Assembly: GCA_965651935.1 (NCBI GenBank)
Contig: CBFGTC010000001.1
Span: 186,001 to 250,000 of the forward strand
Direction of reading: 5' to 3'
Length of the DNA stretch: 64,000 nt
DNA from: JAFEDN01 sp965651935
GTDB lineage: Bacteria; Pseudomonadota; Gammaproteobacteria; Coxiellales; Coxiellaceae
Shown: piece by piece, positions 47,316 through 58,960 of the stretch
How the letters are laid out: each line of letters opens with the position of its first letter
Position numbering within the stretch: position 1 is the stretch's first letter
Program-made: the position numbers and the translations under genes
The notes under the pieces: model-generated
Told to the model about the DNA's origin: nothing
The model's input: only the letters and a program-made list of their open reading frames with translations
Database searches by the model: none

Positions 47316-48072
47316 ACTCTCCGCTCCAAAAAATAATTTTTTTCAAAATAAAATCCACAATAAAATATAAAACTAAAGTGATTAGAATTAATATCAGTAA
47401 AACGGCAAAGACCAAATCAATTTGCATACGTGCATTGGCATTCAACATTAAAAATCCCAGCCCTCTGCTAGATCCTACCCACTCCCCTATGATCGCACCC
47501 ATAGGAGCAAAAGTAGCCGCAATTCGCAGACCACTGCCTAAATGCGGTAATGCCGCCGGAATGCGTATATACCAGAATATACGCCAATGCTTGGCACTCA
47601 TGACTTTTCCTAAATTAAGCCATTCACGCGGAGTCGACTCTAGTCCATCATAAAAAGCATTCGCCACCGGAAAAAAAATCATTAACATGGCTACTGCGAT
47701 CTTCGAAGCGGCCCCATATCCAAACCAGATAACCAGCAGCGGGGCTATGGCAAAAACAGGTAAAGCCTGACTTGTCACAATCACCGGCAAAAACCAAAAA
47801 CGCGCCCATCGGAAATAACTTAAGCAAAGCGCGATCAGCATACCGGCGATTATTCCCAACACAAATCCCAACAAAGTTTCATAAAGTGTGTAAATTGTAT
47901 TCACAAAAATCAGATTGGCATTGACATGAATACTTTTTATCACATTGACAGGACTGGGTAGAATATAAAAAGGTAAATGAAACAGCTTAATAATAAGCTG
48001 CCATATTAATAAAAATACCAGCAATAAAAGCAAAATCCGCCATACATATTTTTGTTGGAGTTTCAGCATCAT
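47308..48072 (-). CDS. ABC transporter permease (ThiX/SsuC-like)
   Basis: The 254-residue inner-membrane protein has about six helices and a BPD_transp_1 core with the cytoplasmic EAA loop (GLESTPREWLNLGKVM) that contacts the ATPase. It overlaps the ATPase gene by 4 bp and the binding-protein gene by 8 bp. Together they form an importer, probably for a thiamine pyrimidine precursor, although aromatic-sulfonate or nitrate-type importers share this fold. Confidence 0.88.
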   Translation of the reverse strand: MMLKLQQKYVWRILLLLLVFLLIWQLIIKLFHLPFYILPSPVNVIKSIHVNANLIFVNTIYTLYETLLGFVLGIIAGMLIALCLSYFRWARFWFLPVIVTSQALPVFAIAPLLVIWFGYGAASKIAVAMLMIFFPVANAFYDGLESTPREWLNLGKVMSAKHWRIFWYIRIPAALPHLGSGLRIAATFAPMGAIIGEWVGSSRGLGFLMLNANARMQIDLVFAVLLILILITLVLYFIVDFILKKIIFWSGEYV

Positions 48073-48830
48073 TTTTTAGAGGTAAGTAATTTTAACAATT
48101 CATTTTGTTTTTTTAATGTCTTTAAGTCGTCAAAACCACGGGGTCGAGGGATGTTTATAATAAATTGTTCGCATTGTTGAATAGGCGAATCACGAAAAAT
48201 AACGATATTATCAGCCAATCTCACCGCTTCCAAAGGATCGTGAGTAACCTGTAATACCGTTTTCCCTGCAAGAAGTTCGACTGCTAAATCCTGCAATTGG
48301 AGCCGTGCTATAAAATCTAAGGCTGAAAATGGCTCATCCATCAGGATAATAGGGCGGTCTTCCAATAAAGTTCTGACTAATGCCACACGTTGCCTCATTC
48401 CGCCAGATAATTGGGAAATCCTAAGATTTAACGCATCGCTCAATCCCACCCGATTCAACAATTTTAACGCGCGCTCCATGACTAATTTTTTTTCATTCCG
48501 CAATCGATAGCCTAATAGACAATTTTCTAAAATGCTCAACCAGGGCATTAACAAATCTTGTTGCGCCATATAAGACATGCGACCTTGCAAAGCGTGATTG
48601 TCCGACGTACGGATCATGGAATGTGAAATGGATTTATCCACACCGGTAGGCAGGCCCGCTATAAATTTTAACAATGTGCTTTTCCCTACTCCACTGGGGC
48701 CTAATAAGCAACTCCAAGAACCAGCTGGCAAATGAAGATTAAAATTTTGAAATAAATGTCGCTGCTGATAACTTAATGTTAAATTTTGGATAAAAATATC
48801 GGGGGGATTTTTAGGCTCATCAAAGTTCAT
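48069..48830 (-). CDS. ABC transporter ATPase (ThiZ/SsuB-like)
   Basis: The 253-residue nucleotide-binding subunit has Walker A LGPSGVGKST, the signature LSGGMRQRVALVRTL, Walker B IILMDEPFSALD and the switch His in VLQVTHDPLEA. GGAGCG lies 4-5 bases before the ATG. First gene of the importer operon. A perfect DnaA box occurs inside it at 48634-48642. Confidence 0.9.
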   Translation of the reverse strand: MNFDEPKNPPDIFIQNLTLSYQQRHLFQNFNLHLPAGSWSCLLGPSGVGKSTLLKFIAGLPTGVDKSISHSMIRTSDNHALQGRMSYMAQQDLLMPWLSILENCLLGYRLRNEKKLVMERALKLLNRVGLSDALNLRISQLSGGMRQRVALVRTLLEDRPIILMDEPFSALDFIARLQLQDLAVELLAGKTVLQVTHDPLEAVRLADNIVIFRDSPIQQCEQFIINIPRPRGFDDLKTLKKQNELLKLLTSKK

Positions 48831-48842
48831 TGCGCTCCTTAA

Positions 48843-51374
<2,532 letters not shown>

Positions 51375-51396
51375 TGCGATTCCCAATTTCACCTTT

Positions 51397-51603
51397 TCAA
51401 TGAGAATTCGCCTTTTTAGAAGGTTTAAGTACTAAACGTATCAAATGGGACGCGATTCGAGGCAGGTTCGAATCATGATAACTCACTTCATTTAATTGAA
51501 CTTGGGGCTTTAAAGTTTTATCGAAAGCAGTCAGTAATTTCCCCTCTCGGGAAAAACGCTCAGCCATTCGTTTAAAATTGTTCATGCGAGTACTAGTTGT
51601 CAT
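51397..51603 (-). CDS. Small orphan basic protein
   Basis: The 68-residue product (MTTSTRMNNFKRMAERFSREG) has a strong ribosome site, AAGGAGA, seven bases upstream, and a basic C-terminus (LVLKPSKKANSH). No signal peptide or membrane segment. It is convergent with gyrB, 22 bp away, and divergent from queC. I recognise no family; the ribosome site supports translation. Confidence 0.7.
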   Translation of the reverse strand: MTTSTRMNNFKRMAERFSREGKLLTAFDKTLKPQVQLNEVSYHDSNLPRIASHLIRLVLKPSKKANSH

Positions 51604-51692
51604 TGTTAAATCTCCTTCATATAATGCTTTATGGTTAAGATAACCCAGGGATATTAAAAAAATCTTAAGAGACCATTAACATAATCTTAAAT

Positions 51693-52406
51693 ATGCGTAC
51701 ATTTCGTAAAAAAGCTGTCATCTTACACTCCGGGGGTATGGATTCTTCAATCTGCTTAGCGCTAGCTATACAGGAATTTGGTAAAGACCATGTGGCAAGC
51801 CTTTCCATTCATTATGGACAGCGTCATGCAAATGAGTTAGCGCAAGCAGCACGAATTTGTAAAGATTGGGGAGTGAGCTATCGTCAAATCGCTTTAGACT
51901 GTTTGCGGGAAATAACGGACAACGCCTTGATGGACCCCACATTAACTATAAAACACAATGAGCACGAGCCGCCCAATACTTTAGTGACTGGCAGAAATGG
52001 GCTGATGGCACAAATAGGTGGAATTTTCGCCAGCCACTTAGAAGCCAATTACCTCTACTTAGGAATCATTGGCATAGAATCGGCTAATTCGGGCTACCGG
52101 GACTGTAGCCGCGAATACATGGATATTGTCCAACAGCTTTTGAGGATAGATTTAAATAATCCTCAATTTGAGATTCGAACCCCCTTGGTCGATATGTCCA
52201 AAAAAGACACTTTAAAACTGGCTTATGAGTTAGGGGTATTAGAATACCTTCTGACAGAAACGATTACTTGTTACCAAGGAATTCCCCTTGCTGGTTGTCA
52301 ACAATGTCCCTCGTGTCAACTTCGGAATCAAGGAATACAGGAATTTATGGTGGAAAACCCCCATATTTTGCTTCACTACCCCCATGATGGGGCGGAGAGT
52401 TTATGA
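51693..52406 (+). CDS. queC: 7-cyano-7-deazaguanine synthase
   Basis: The 237-residue enzyme has the PP-loop ATP motif SGGMDSS near residue 14 and a C-terminal zinc site ([16 protein letters not shown]). It converts 7-carboxy-7-deazaguanine to preQ0 in queuosine synthesis. Its stop overlaps the ATG of purE (ATGA), so it is first in a three-gene operon. No preQ1 riboswitch is visible in the 89-bp leader. Confidence 0.93.
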   Translation: MRTFRKKAVILHSGGMDSSICLALAIQEFGKDHVASLSIHYGQRHANELAQAARICKDWGVSYRQIALDCLREITDNALMDPTLTIKHNEHEPPNTLVTGRNGLMAQIGGIFASHLEANYLYLGIIGIESANSGYRDCSREYMDIVQQLLRIDLNNPQFEIRTPLVDMSKKDTLKLAYELGVLEYLLTETITCYQGIPLAGCQQCPSCQLRNQGIQEFMVENPHILLHYPHDGAESL

Positions 52407-52897
52407 AAAAAATACTGGTAGGAGTGATTATGGGCTCGCAATCCGATTGGCAAACCCTCACACATAGCGCCGAAACATTAGATTTACTAGAGATTGGCTA
52501 TGAAGCAGAAATTGTTTCGGCCCATAGAACCCCAGATAAGCTTTTCCATTATGCCGGATCCGCTCAATCCAAAGGCTTAGAAATTATCATCGCCGGCGCC
52601 GGCGGAGCCGCACATTTACCGGGAATGGTTGCCTCCAAAACCTGTTTGCCCGTGTTAGGCGTCCCTATCCATTCACCCGCTTTGGGCGGAATGGATTCTT
52701 TACTCTCCATCGTACAGATGCCTGCCGGAATACCCGTTGGCGCTTTAGCCATCGGAAAACCGGGAGCCATTAACGCCGCATTATTTGCCGCGGCCATTCT
52801 CTCCAACAAATATCCAGAAATACAATCTGCTTTACAAAAATACCGCCAAGCGCAAACTCAACGGGTTTTAGACAATCCTCTCCCAGGAAACTCATGA
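52403..52897 (+). CDS. purE: N5-carboxyaminoimidazole ribonucleotide mutase
   Basis: The 164-residue protein has GSQSDW near the start and SAHRTPD, then [11 protein letters not shown] and the [18 protein letters not shown] region, all typical of PurE class I. It converts N5-CAIR to CAIR in purine synthesis. It overlaps queC by 4 bp and purK by 4 bp. Confidence 0.96.
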   Translation: MKKILVGVIMGSQSDWQTLTHSAETLDLLEIGYEAEIVSAHRTPDKLFHYAGSAQSKGLEIIIAGAGGAAHLPGMVASKTCLPVLGVPIHSPALGGMDSLLSIVQMPAGIPVGALAIGKPGAINAALFAAAILSNKYPEIQSALQKYRQAQTQRVLDNPLPGNS

Positions 52898-53985
52898 AGC
52901 TAGGTATTTTAGGCGCAGGGCAATTAGCCCGTATGTTGAGTTTAGCCGCTCACACCTTGGGTATTCAAACCATTTGTTTAGACCCTACCCCCGCCGCCTG
53001 CGCTGCAAAAGTAACCCAGGTACTCCAGGGGGACTTCGACGATGCTTTCGCCATGTCTCAGTTCTTGGCACAGGTCAATACCGTTACTTATGAGACAGAA
53101 AACATTCCTCTGCGATGCGCCCAATTGATTAGCCAGACTCATCCCCTATTTCCCTCCGCAGAAATATTACAAATCGCTCAAGATCGTTTATTTGAAAAAA
53201 ATTTCTTTCGAAATTTAGCGATACCTACCGCTGATTTTCTAGCAGTTGATACCAAAGAATCACTTACTCAAGCTTGCACACAATTTAAGTTTCCCTGTAT
53301 TTTAAAAACTCGGCGCATGGGTTACGATGGCAAAGGTCAGGCTTTTTTAAAAAACGGTGAAGATATAGCATGCGCATGGGAGACTCTCGGCAACCAAACT
53401 CTTATTTTAGAAAAATACATTCGTTTTGAGTATGAGGTTTCCCAAATATCCGTGCGCAAAGCCACGGGAGAAATGCAATTTTACCCCTTAGTCCGCAATC
53501 AACACCAAGAGGGTATTTTAAGATGGTCCGAGGTTTCTCATGAGCAAACTGAATTACAGCGGTTAGCACAAGACTATGCCACCCGCGTCTTGGAGCAACT
53601 GAATTACGTCGGAATCTTAACCATCGAATTCTTCTATGATGGCGTGCAATTATTAGCAAACGAAATGGCGCCTCGAGTCCATAACTCCGGCCATTGGACT
53701 ATTGAAGGCGCGCAAACGAGTCAATTTGAAAATCATTTAAGAGCTATTTTTAACCTACCTTTAGGCTCTACCAGAACCTTGGGACATGCTTTTATGCTGA
53801 ATTGCATCGGAGAGATGCCTTCTTTGTCAGCGACCCTCGCCATACCTGGGGCACACTACCACACCTATGTAAAGTCCCCTCGGCCTCAGCGGAAAGTCGG
53901 TCACGTCACTTTAGTCGAACCTGATTTAGGACATTATCTTATGGCAAGACAACAAATTCAGGATTTGATTAAGCAATGCAATTGA
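52894..53985 (+). CDS. purK: N5-carboxyaminoimidazole ribonucleotide synthase
   Basis: The 363-residue ATP-grasp enzyme begins [15 protein letters not shown] and carries [12 protein letters not shown] and [17 protein letters not shown]. It makes N5-CAIR from AIR, bicarbonate and ATP and feeds PurE. Last gene of the operon; it overlaps the convergent hydrolase gene by 17 bp. Confidence 0.96.
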   Translation: MKLGILGAGQLARMLSLAAHTLGIQTICLDPTPAACAAKVTQVLQGDFDDAFAMSQFLAQVNTVTYETENIPLRCAQLISQTHPLFPSAEILQIAQDRLFEKNFFRNLAIPTADFLAVDTKESLTQACTQFKFPCILKTRRMGYDGKGQAFLKNGEDIACAWETLGNQTLILEKYIRFEYEVSQISVRKATGEMQFYPLVRNQHQEGILRWSEVSHEQTELQRLAQDYATRVLEQLNYVGILTIEFFYDGVQLLANEMAPRVHNSGHWTIEGAQTSQFENHLRAIFNLPLGSTRTLGHAFMLNCIGEMPSLSATLAIPGAHYHTYVKSPRPQRKVGHVTLVEPDLGHYLMARQQIQDLIKQCN

Positions 53986-54700
53986 GCAAAATGTGCGCCA
54001 GTTGCTCCGGCATGGCATAATGCGGTAAGTGACCCGTGTCTAAGGAATGGACTTGGCATGGCCAACGGCTGTGCATATATCTTTGTAATTCTAAACTAAT
54101 CGAATAATCCTGCAGACATTCGACGTAATATTTAGGTACTTTTCCAAATTTATCGTCCGTCAAAAGAACCCTACCATAAAACGGCAATAAAGGCTCCGGT
54201 TGCAAGCGCGAGGTAGCGAAATTGATCGTTTCGGTCGTACAGCCATTATAAAAAATCCGATCTAGGCCGTTGGGGTCCAAGGTAATGGTTTTGCGAATAC
54301 GATCCATATTCATATTTTTAGTCAATCCGATGACGGGGGATTGTTTAGCGATATCAAAAAGACATTCCCCATCGACAGGCAAGAAACCACTGACGTAAAT
54401 AAGCTGTTTTACCGGAATACTTTGCGCAACTTGGCTGATCACCATCCCTGACATGCTATGGCCAATGAGCGTCACCGGGATGACTTTATGTAAATGTTGA
54501 ATTTGCTGGCACACGTAAGTGACGTAAGTTTGTAAATTTATGGCCGGGAATGGAGCGCCGATATTGGCCCCGTGGCCGGGCAGATCCAATAAAAAAACGG
54601 GATAGCCTTCTTTCTTTAAAAAAGAGGCGACGGGTTTCCACGCTTCTCCCGATTGCCAGGACCCGTGTAATATCACTAATGCACAAGTCTTCTTTTCCAT
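53969..54700 (-). CDS. Alpha/beta hydrolase
   Basis: The 243-residue protein has the oxyanion region ILHGSWQSGEAWKPVA, the nucleophile elbow GHSMSG (Ser in VTLIGHSMSGMVISQ) and a C-terminal catalytic His in DTGHLPHYAMP. No signal peptide, so cytoplasmic. It resembles the small esterase/methylesterase group, but substrate is unknown. It is transcribed after the tRNA-Val gene on the same strand and converges on purK. Confidence 0.85.
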   Translation of the reverse strand: MEKKTCALVILHGSWQSGEAWKPVASFLKKEGYPVFLLDLPGHGANIGAPFPAINLQTYVTYVCQQIQHLHKVIPVTLIGHSMSGMVISQVAQSIPVKQLIYVSGFLPVDGECLFDIAKQSPVIGLTKNMNMDRIRKTITLDPNGLDRIFYNGCTTETINFATSRLQPEPLLPFYGRVLLTDDKFGKVPKYYVECLQDYSISLELQRYMHSRWPCQVHSLDTGHLPHYAMPEQLAHILLNCIA

Positions 54701-54727
54701 TTATTTACCTTAAAATAAATTCACATT

Positions 54728-54799
54728 TGGGCGATAGTGGGCTCGAACCACTGGCCCCTGCCGTGTGAAGGCAGTGCTCTACCGCTGAGCTAATCGCCC
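54728..54799 (-). tRNA. tRNA-Val (anticodon CAC)
   Basis: The minus strand from 54799 reads GGGCGATTAGCTCAGCGG, then the anticodon stem CTGCC and GGCAG with loop TTCACAC (anticodon CAC), a T arm with GGTTCGAGCC, and a 3' acceptor strand ATCGCCC plus discriminator A at 54728. The seven-base acceptor stem is perfect. The terminal CCA is not encoded; the following bases are AAT. Confidence 0.95.
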
Positions 54800-54917
54800 A
54801 TTCATCTACTGCAAACGAGGATTATACTAAAGCTTGCGATTGAGTTATAGACTCGATTTTGCTATCTTTTAACCATGAAAGACAAGTGCATCCGTCAGCT
54901 TGAATATCCCTTCTAAT

Positions 54918-55826
54918 ATGAATCCATTTAGGAAAAATCCTTCCATTACCGGTTTTGGCTTCTTAGCTTTCGCCCAAGTGATGGTTGGCATGAATATCGT
55001 GGGGTCTAAATATCTTGTCGCTACTATTCCAGTATTATTTTTGATTACAGCTCGGTTTTTTATTGCCGCTATTTTATTGTTGCCTATGCACTGGCTGACT
55101 AAACACCGACAGGTCCCCATAAAGTTACATTATCGAAATTTTAAAAAAAAAGACTGGCTTATGTTAATCGCACAAGCGTTATGCGCTGGAGCTCTATTTA
55201 ATGTCCTCATGGTTTTAGGGCTGCGGTATACCGACGCACAATCTGCTGGAATCATTACAAGCACCCTTCCCGCTTTAATTGCGGTTGGTTCTTGGCTAAT
55301 TTTAGGTGAAAAATTTACGCTAAAAAAAACCATTTGTGTGGGTTGTGCTACTTTAGGTTTAATCGTCATCAGTTTCCATTCAGCAGGCAATTTATCACAC
55401 AGCCCTGTCTCATTATTAGGGGAAGTGTTGGTATTGTTGGCTTTAATGCCTGAAGCGACTTATTATATTTTAGTCAAACTTCAAAAAAATCATCTGCCGA
55501 TTTTTTTAATGTCCGGAACGATCAATGCCGTGAACGTGCTGATCTTAATCCCTTTAGTTTTATTTTTTGTGAACTGGAGAGGAGTACATTTATCTAGCAT
55601 TGATATAATTGTTTTATTAACCATCGGCTTAGCATCCGGGTTTTTCTACGTATTCTGGTTTTTAGGTTCCAATCAAGTTGATTCTATTATGGCTTCTTTG
55701 GCAACCGCGGTAATGCCGATCGCGACTGTATTTATCGCATGGCTCAGCTTAGGTGAAACCATCACCTGGCATCATTTCATCGGCATGAGCCTGGCCATCA
55801 TTTCTATTATTCTCTACGTTATTTAA
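54918..55826 (+). CDS. DMT superfamily transporter (EamA-type)
   Basis: About 302 residues with ten hydrophobic helices in two EamA repeats (about 15-145 and 160-300), the pattern of drug/metabolite transporters. GLRYTDAQSAGIITSTLPALIAV is a typical helix-4 region. ATG 54918 is taken; a TTG at 54900 is possible and no good ribosome site supports either. Substrate unknown. It is convergent with uvrD. Confidence 0.88.
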   Translation: MNPFRKNPSITGFGFLAFAQVMVGMNIVGSKYLVATIPVLFLITARFFIAAILLLPMHWLTKHRQVPIKLHYRNFKKKDWLMLIAQALCAGALFNVLMVLGLRYTDAQSAGIITSTLPALIAVGSWLILGEKFTLKKTICVGCATLGLIVISFHSAGNLSHSPVSLLGEVLVLLALMPEATYYILVKLQKNHLPIFLMSGTINAVNVLILIPLVLFFVNWRGVHLSSIDIIVLLTIGLASGFFYVFWFLGSNQVDSIMASLATAVMPIATVFIAWLSLGETITWHHFIGMSLAIISIILYVI

Positions 55827-55847
55827 CCTCGTCCCTCGTGGGAGAGG
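55827..55847. terminator. GC-rich hairpin between convergent transporter and uvrD genes
   Basis: CCTCGTCCC and GGGAGAGG pair with one bulged G around a TCGT loop, directly after the transporter stop. The surrounding 55827-55880 is GC-rich unlike its neighbours. It may end transcription from either side or be a piece of a REP-type element. Confidence 0.5.
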
Positions 55848-55892
55848 TCGATGCGCATAGCGTGGTGACGGGGAATATTTCATTGCGAAAAT

Positions 55893-58043
55893 TCACGCCG
55901 ATTCGAGTTTAGCAAAACTGGCTATCAACCACTTAACTCCGTTTTGATCGAACTTCACTTGCACGCGAGTATGTTCACCACTGCCTTCTGCGCCAATTAT
56001 CAATCCTGGACCAAAATGAGGATGTTTAACACGTTGCCCCAATTTCAAACCACCTAAGAGTGATTCACTTTCAAAAGCTTTCAAGGGACGTGCGGCAGTA
56101 ATTTTCACACTCAGCCGCACGCGCTCAATTAATTGTTCGGGAATTTCATGCAAAAAACGCGAGGGCAAATTAATTTTTTCCATGCCATGTAAATAACGCG
56201 TTTCAGCGTAAGTGAGAAAAAGCTTTTCTTGCGCGCGTGTTAATCCAACGTAACATAAACGTCTTTCTTCTTCGAGCTGCCCCCCCTCTTCCATGGACAT
56301 CTTATGAGGAAAAAGCTCTTCTTCCATGCCAACTAAAAAAACAACCGGAAATTCCAGGCCCTTAGCCGCATGTAAAGTCATCAGATGCACCGCATCCGAT
56401 TCGGTATCAGCCTGACCTTCCCCGGCCTCTAATGCCACGTGGGCTAAAAATGCATCCAATAAAGTAAGATTTTCAGCGCCTTCCAACGGACGAAATTGTC
56501 GAGTGGCCGTTATCAACTCTTCCAGGTTTTCGACTCTGGAAAGACCTTTTTCCGTTCTATCTTTAGCATGATAGGCGATTAATCCAGAAACGTGTAACAC
56601 TTGTGTGGTTTTCTGCTCTAAAGTTTGCAACTCACCTTGGCTTTCGAGCGAATTAATCAACTCAATAAAAAACTGGAGAGCGTGTAACGCTCGGCTAGGC
56701 AATAAAGATTGAGCAAGAATCATTTCCGCTGCTTGCCATAAAGAAATCTGATCTTGTTTGGCTTTTTCTCGCAAAGGATTCAAGGTAGCTTCGCCGATGC
56801 CTCGGGGGGGCAAATTCACTATGCGCTCGAATGCGCTATCATCGTGCCGATTCGCGAGTAAACGTAAGTAAGCCAGCGCGTCTTTAATTTCAGCCCGCTC
56901 GAAAAACTTCAACCCGCCATAAATATGATAATTGATTTGAGCAGCCAGCAATTGTTCTTCTAAAACTCGAGATTGCGCATTGGAACGATATAAAATAGCG
57001 ATATCTTTGTAGCCATAGCCTTTTTTCCTCAAATCCCGTATGGTGGAAGTCACGTAATGGGCTTCATCCCGCTCGTTAAACGCTGCATATAAAGAAATCG
57101 ATGCGCCCTGTTCTCCTTTAGTCCATAAGTTTTTCCCCAGCCGATTGCGATTGTGGTTAATCACGGCATTCGCCGCCTGCAAAATAACGGAAGTTGAACG
57201 GTAGTTTTGTTCTAAGCGCACCACTTCGCAATCGCCAAACTCTTGACTGAAACGATGGATATTTTCGATTTTGGCGCCACGCCAGCTATATATAGATTGA
57301 TCATCATCCCCTACCACGCTGAGATAATTTTCTTCTCCGCTCAATAATTTGAGCCATTGGTACTGAATGGTGTTAGTGTCTTGAAATTCATCAACCAAAA
57401 TATGTTTGAATCGGCGCTGATAATGTACGCGTATTTCGGCATTGTCTCGCAGTAATTCTAAGGACCGTAATAGCAATTCAGAAAAATCAACCAGTCCACT
57501 ACGTTGACACAATTCTTCATAGGCGCCATAAATTTTTTGCATGATTTCATCAAAAAATTGATCCATCTGCGCCGGGGCTTGCGGGCGCAGACCTTCTTCT
57601 TTTTGATGATTGATGTACCAAACGGCTTGTTTCGGCGGCCAGCGGGCTTCGTCCAATCCTAAATTTTTCATGACACGCCGCACTAAACGGTATTGATCAT
57701 CGGCATCCAATATTTGAAACGATTGCGGCAGACCGGCTTCTTGCCAATGCAGGCGTAAAAAACGATGCGCCAAGCCGTGAAACGTACCCACCCACATGCC
57801 AGATAATGAAATACCAAGTAAATTTTCAATGCGATTTCGCATTTGAGCCGCGGCTTTATTAGTGAAAGTGACGGATAAAATAGAATAAGGAGATAAACCT
57901 TGATGAACCATTAACCAGGCAATTCGATGTACTAAAACACGGGTCTTCCCGCTGCCCGCACCAGCCAATACCAAAAGATGTTTTGCAGTAGATGATACTG
58001 CCACCTGTTGTTCAGCATTTAAAAATTCAAGTAAGTTATCCAT
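55893..58043 (-). CDS. uvrD: DNA helicase II
   Basis: ATG 58043 (MDNLLEFLNAEQQ) is preferred over an upstream start at 58058. About 716 residues with SF1 helicase motifs: AGAGSGKT (I), DEFQDTN (II), VVGDDDQSIYSWRGA (III), LMTLHAAKGLEFPVVF (V) and YVGLTRAQEKL (VI), plus a C-terminal Tudor-like part (GQRVKHPHFGPGLI). It unwinds DNA in excision and mismatch repair. Convergent with the transporter gene and divergent from the Cys-rich small gene across copy B of the dispersed repeat. Confidence 0.96.
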   Translation of the reverse strand: MDNLLEFLNAEQQVAVSSTAKHLLVLAGAGSGKTRVLVHRIAWLMVHQGLSPYSILSVTFTNKAAAQMRNRIENLLGISLSGMWVGTFHGLAHRFLRLHWQEAGLPQSFQILDADDQYRLVRRVMKNLGLDEARWPPKQAVWYINHQKEEGLRPQAPAQMDQFFDEIMQKIYGAYEELCQRSGLVDFSELLLRSLELLRDNAEIRVHYQRRFKHILVDEFQDTNTIQYQWLKLLSGEENYLSVVGDDDQSIYSWRGAKIENIHRFSQEFGDCEVVRLEQNYRSTSVILQAANAVINHNRNRLGKNLWTKGEQGASISLYAAFNERDEAHYVTSTIRDLRKKGYGYKDIAILYRSNAQSRVLEEQLLAAQINYHIYGGLKFFERAEIKDALAYLRLLANRHDDSAFERIVNLPPRGIGEATLNPLREKAKQDQISLWQAAEMILAQSLLPSRALHALQFFIELINSLESQGELQTLEQKTTQVLHVSGLIAYHAKDRTEKGLSRVENLEELITATRQFRPLEGAENLTLLDAFLAHVALEAGEGQADTESDAVHLMTLHAAKGLEFPVVFLVGMEEELFPHKMSMEEGGQLEEERRLCYVGLTRAQEKLFLTYAETRYLHGMEKINLPSRFLHEIPEQLIERVRLSVKITAARPLKAFESESLLGGLKLGQRVKHPHFGPGLIIGAEGSGEHTRVQVKFDQNGVKWLIASFAKLESA

Positions 58044-58088
58044 ACCGTATTGTAGCAAATTAGCGTTTTGTGAGATATATTTCTTATT

Positions 58089-58180
58089 TATAGCGTTTCC
58101 CGTTTTTATTGAAACGGGTCTTTACGCGATGGGGATTCTCCCCTGAAGTGCGAGTATCGGCTTTGCCGGGCGCAACATCA
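58089..58180 (+). repeat. Dispersed repeat, copy B
   Basis: About 92 bp closely matching copy A (38461-38554), same orientation, with substitutions and a short indel. The inverted repeat CCCGTTT and AAACGGG is perfect here. The copy lies between uvrD and the Cys-rich gene. Confidence 0.85.
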
Positions 58181-58185
58181 AGCAA

Positions 58186-58194
58186 TGCTATAAT
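58186..58194 (+). promoter_or_regulatory. Extended -10 promoter of the Cys-rich gene
   Basis: TGCTATAAT (TG, one base, TATAAT) lies immediately after repeat copy B and 23 bp before the ATG. No good -35 is needed with an extended -10. Confidence 0.55.
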
Positions 58195-58217
58195 CGTTTC
58201 AATAAAGGAGGTTTGTT

Positions 58218-58406
58218 ATGGAATGTCAATGCAAACAATGCGGCATGAGTGTTAAGGGATTTAAATGCGGCAAATGTGACGCCGAATTGATGGAAGATTC
58301 TATCAACCGTAATGGCAAATCGATCAAAGTGGCAAAATGCCCACAAGGATGTGGGATGATCAAATCGCCTACGTGTTGTGGTCAAGATATGGCTTGTTCT
58401 ACTTAA
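58218..58406 (+). CDS. Small Cys-rich zinc-ribbon-like protein
   Basis: The 62-residue product has four CxxC-type or related cysteine groups (CQCKQC, CGKCD, CPQGC, CCGQDMAC), 12 cysteines in all, so it probably binds metal. SD AAAGGAGG is strong. Its TAA overlaps the ATG of the next gene (TAATG), giving translational coupling. Cytoplasmic; exact role unknown. Confidence 0.82.
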   Translation: MECQCKQCGMSVKGFKCGKCDAELMEDSINRNGKSIKVAKCPQGCGMIKSPTCCGQDMACST

Positions 58407-58954
58407 TGGGTATTCGTCGTTTCGCTGAATTTACCCCTAAAATTCACCCCACTGCTTACGTGGATGAAACTGCCTTAGTCATCGGTCAGGTTAATCTGGA
58501 AGAGGACAGTTCAGTCTGGCCAATGACCGTAGTTCGGGGGGATATTAATTCTATTCATATTGGCAAACGTTCCAATATTCAAGACGCCACGGTGATCCAT
58601 GTGACTCATGCGGGGAAATACAATCCCGACGGATTTGGCGTTTTGGTCGGTGATGATGTAACGGTTGGGCATCGTTGTATTTTGCATGGCTGCACTATAC
58701 AAAACCGTTGTCTGATTGGCATGGGAGTTTGTCTGATGGACGGAGTTGTGGTCGAATCAAATGTCATTATCGGGGCCGGAAGTTTGGTCACTCCTGGAAA
58801 AATTGTAGAAAGCGGATATTTATGGTTAGGGTCACCCGCTCGGCGCGTTCGTCCACTTAATGAAAAAGAACAAGAATTTCTTCTTTATTCTTCTCAATAC
58901 TACGCTCAGCTTAAAAATAGGCATCAAGAATCCGGCCAATCGCGTTTTGAATAA
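58406..58954 (+). CDS. Gamma-carbonic-anhydrase-like hexapeptide protein (YrdA family)
   Basis: ATG 58406 gives 182 residues beginning MGIRRFAEFTPKIHPTAYVD. The left-handed beta-helix repeats run from about 15 to 140, with His ligands in VIHVTHAG and VGHRCILHG as in gamma-carbonic anhydrases. The family may be catalytic or simply metal-binding. An upstream ATG at 58337 would read through the Cys-rich gene in another frame and is unlikely. Convergent with rsmB. Confidence 0.9.
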   Translation: MGIRRFAEFTPKIHPTAYVDETALVIGQVNLEEDSSVWPMTVVRGDINSIHIGKRSNIQDATVIHVTHAGKYNPDGFGVLVGDDVTVGHRCILHGCTIQNRCLIGMGVCLMDGVVVESNVIIGAGSLVTPGKIVESGYLWLGSPARRVRPLNEKEQEFLLYSSQYYAQLKNRHQESGQSRFE

Positions 58955-58960
58955 AACTAC

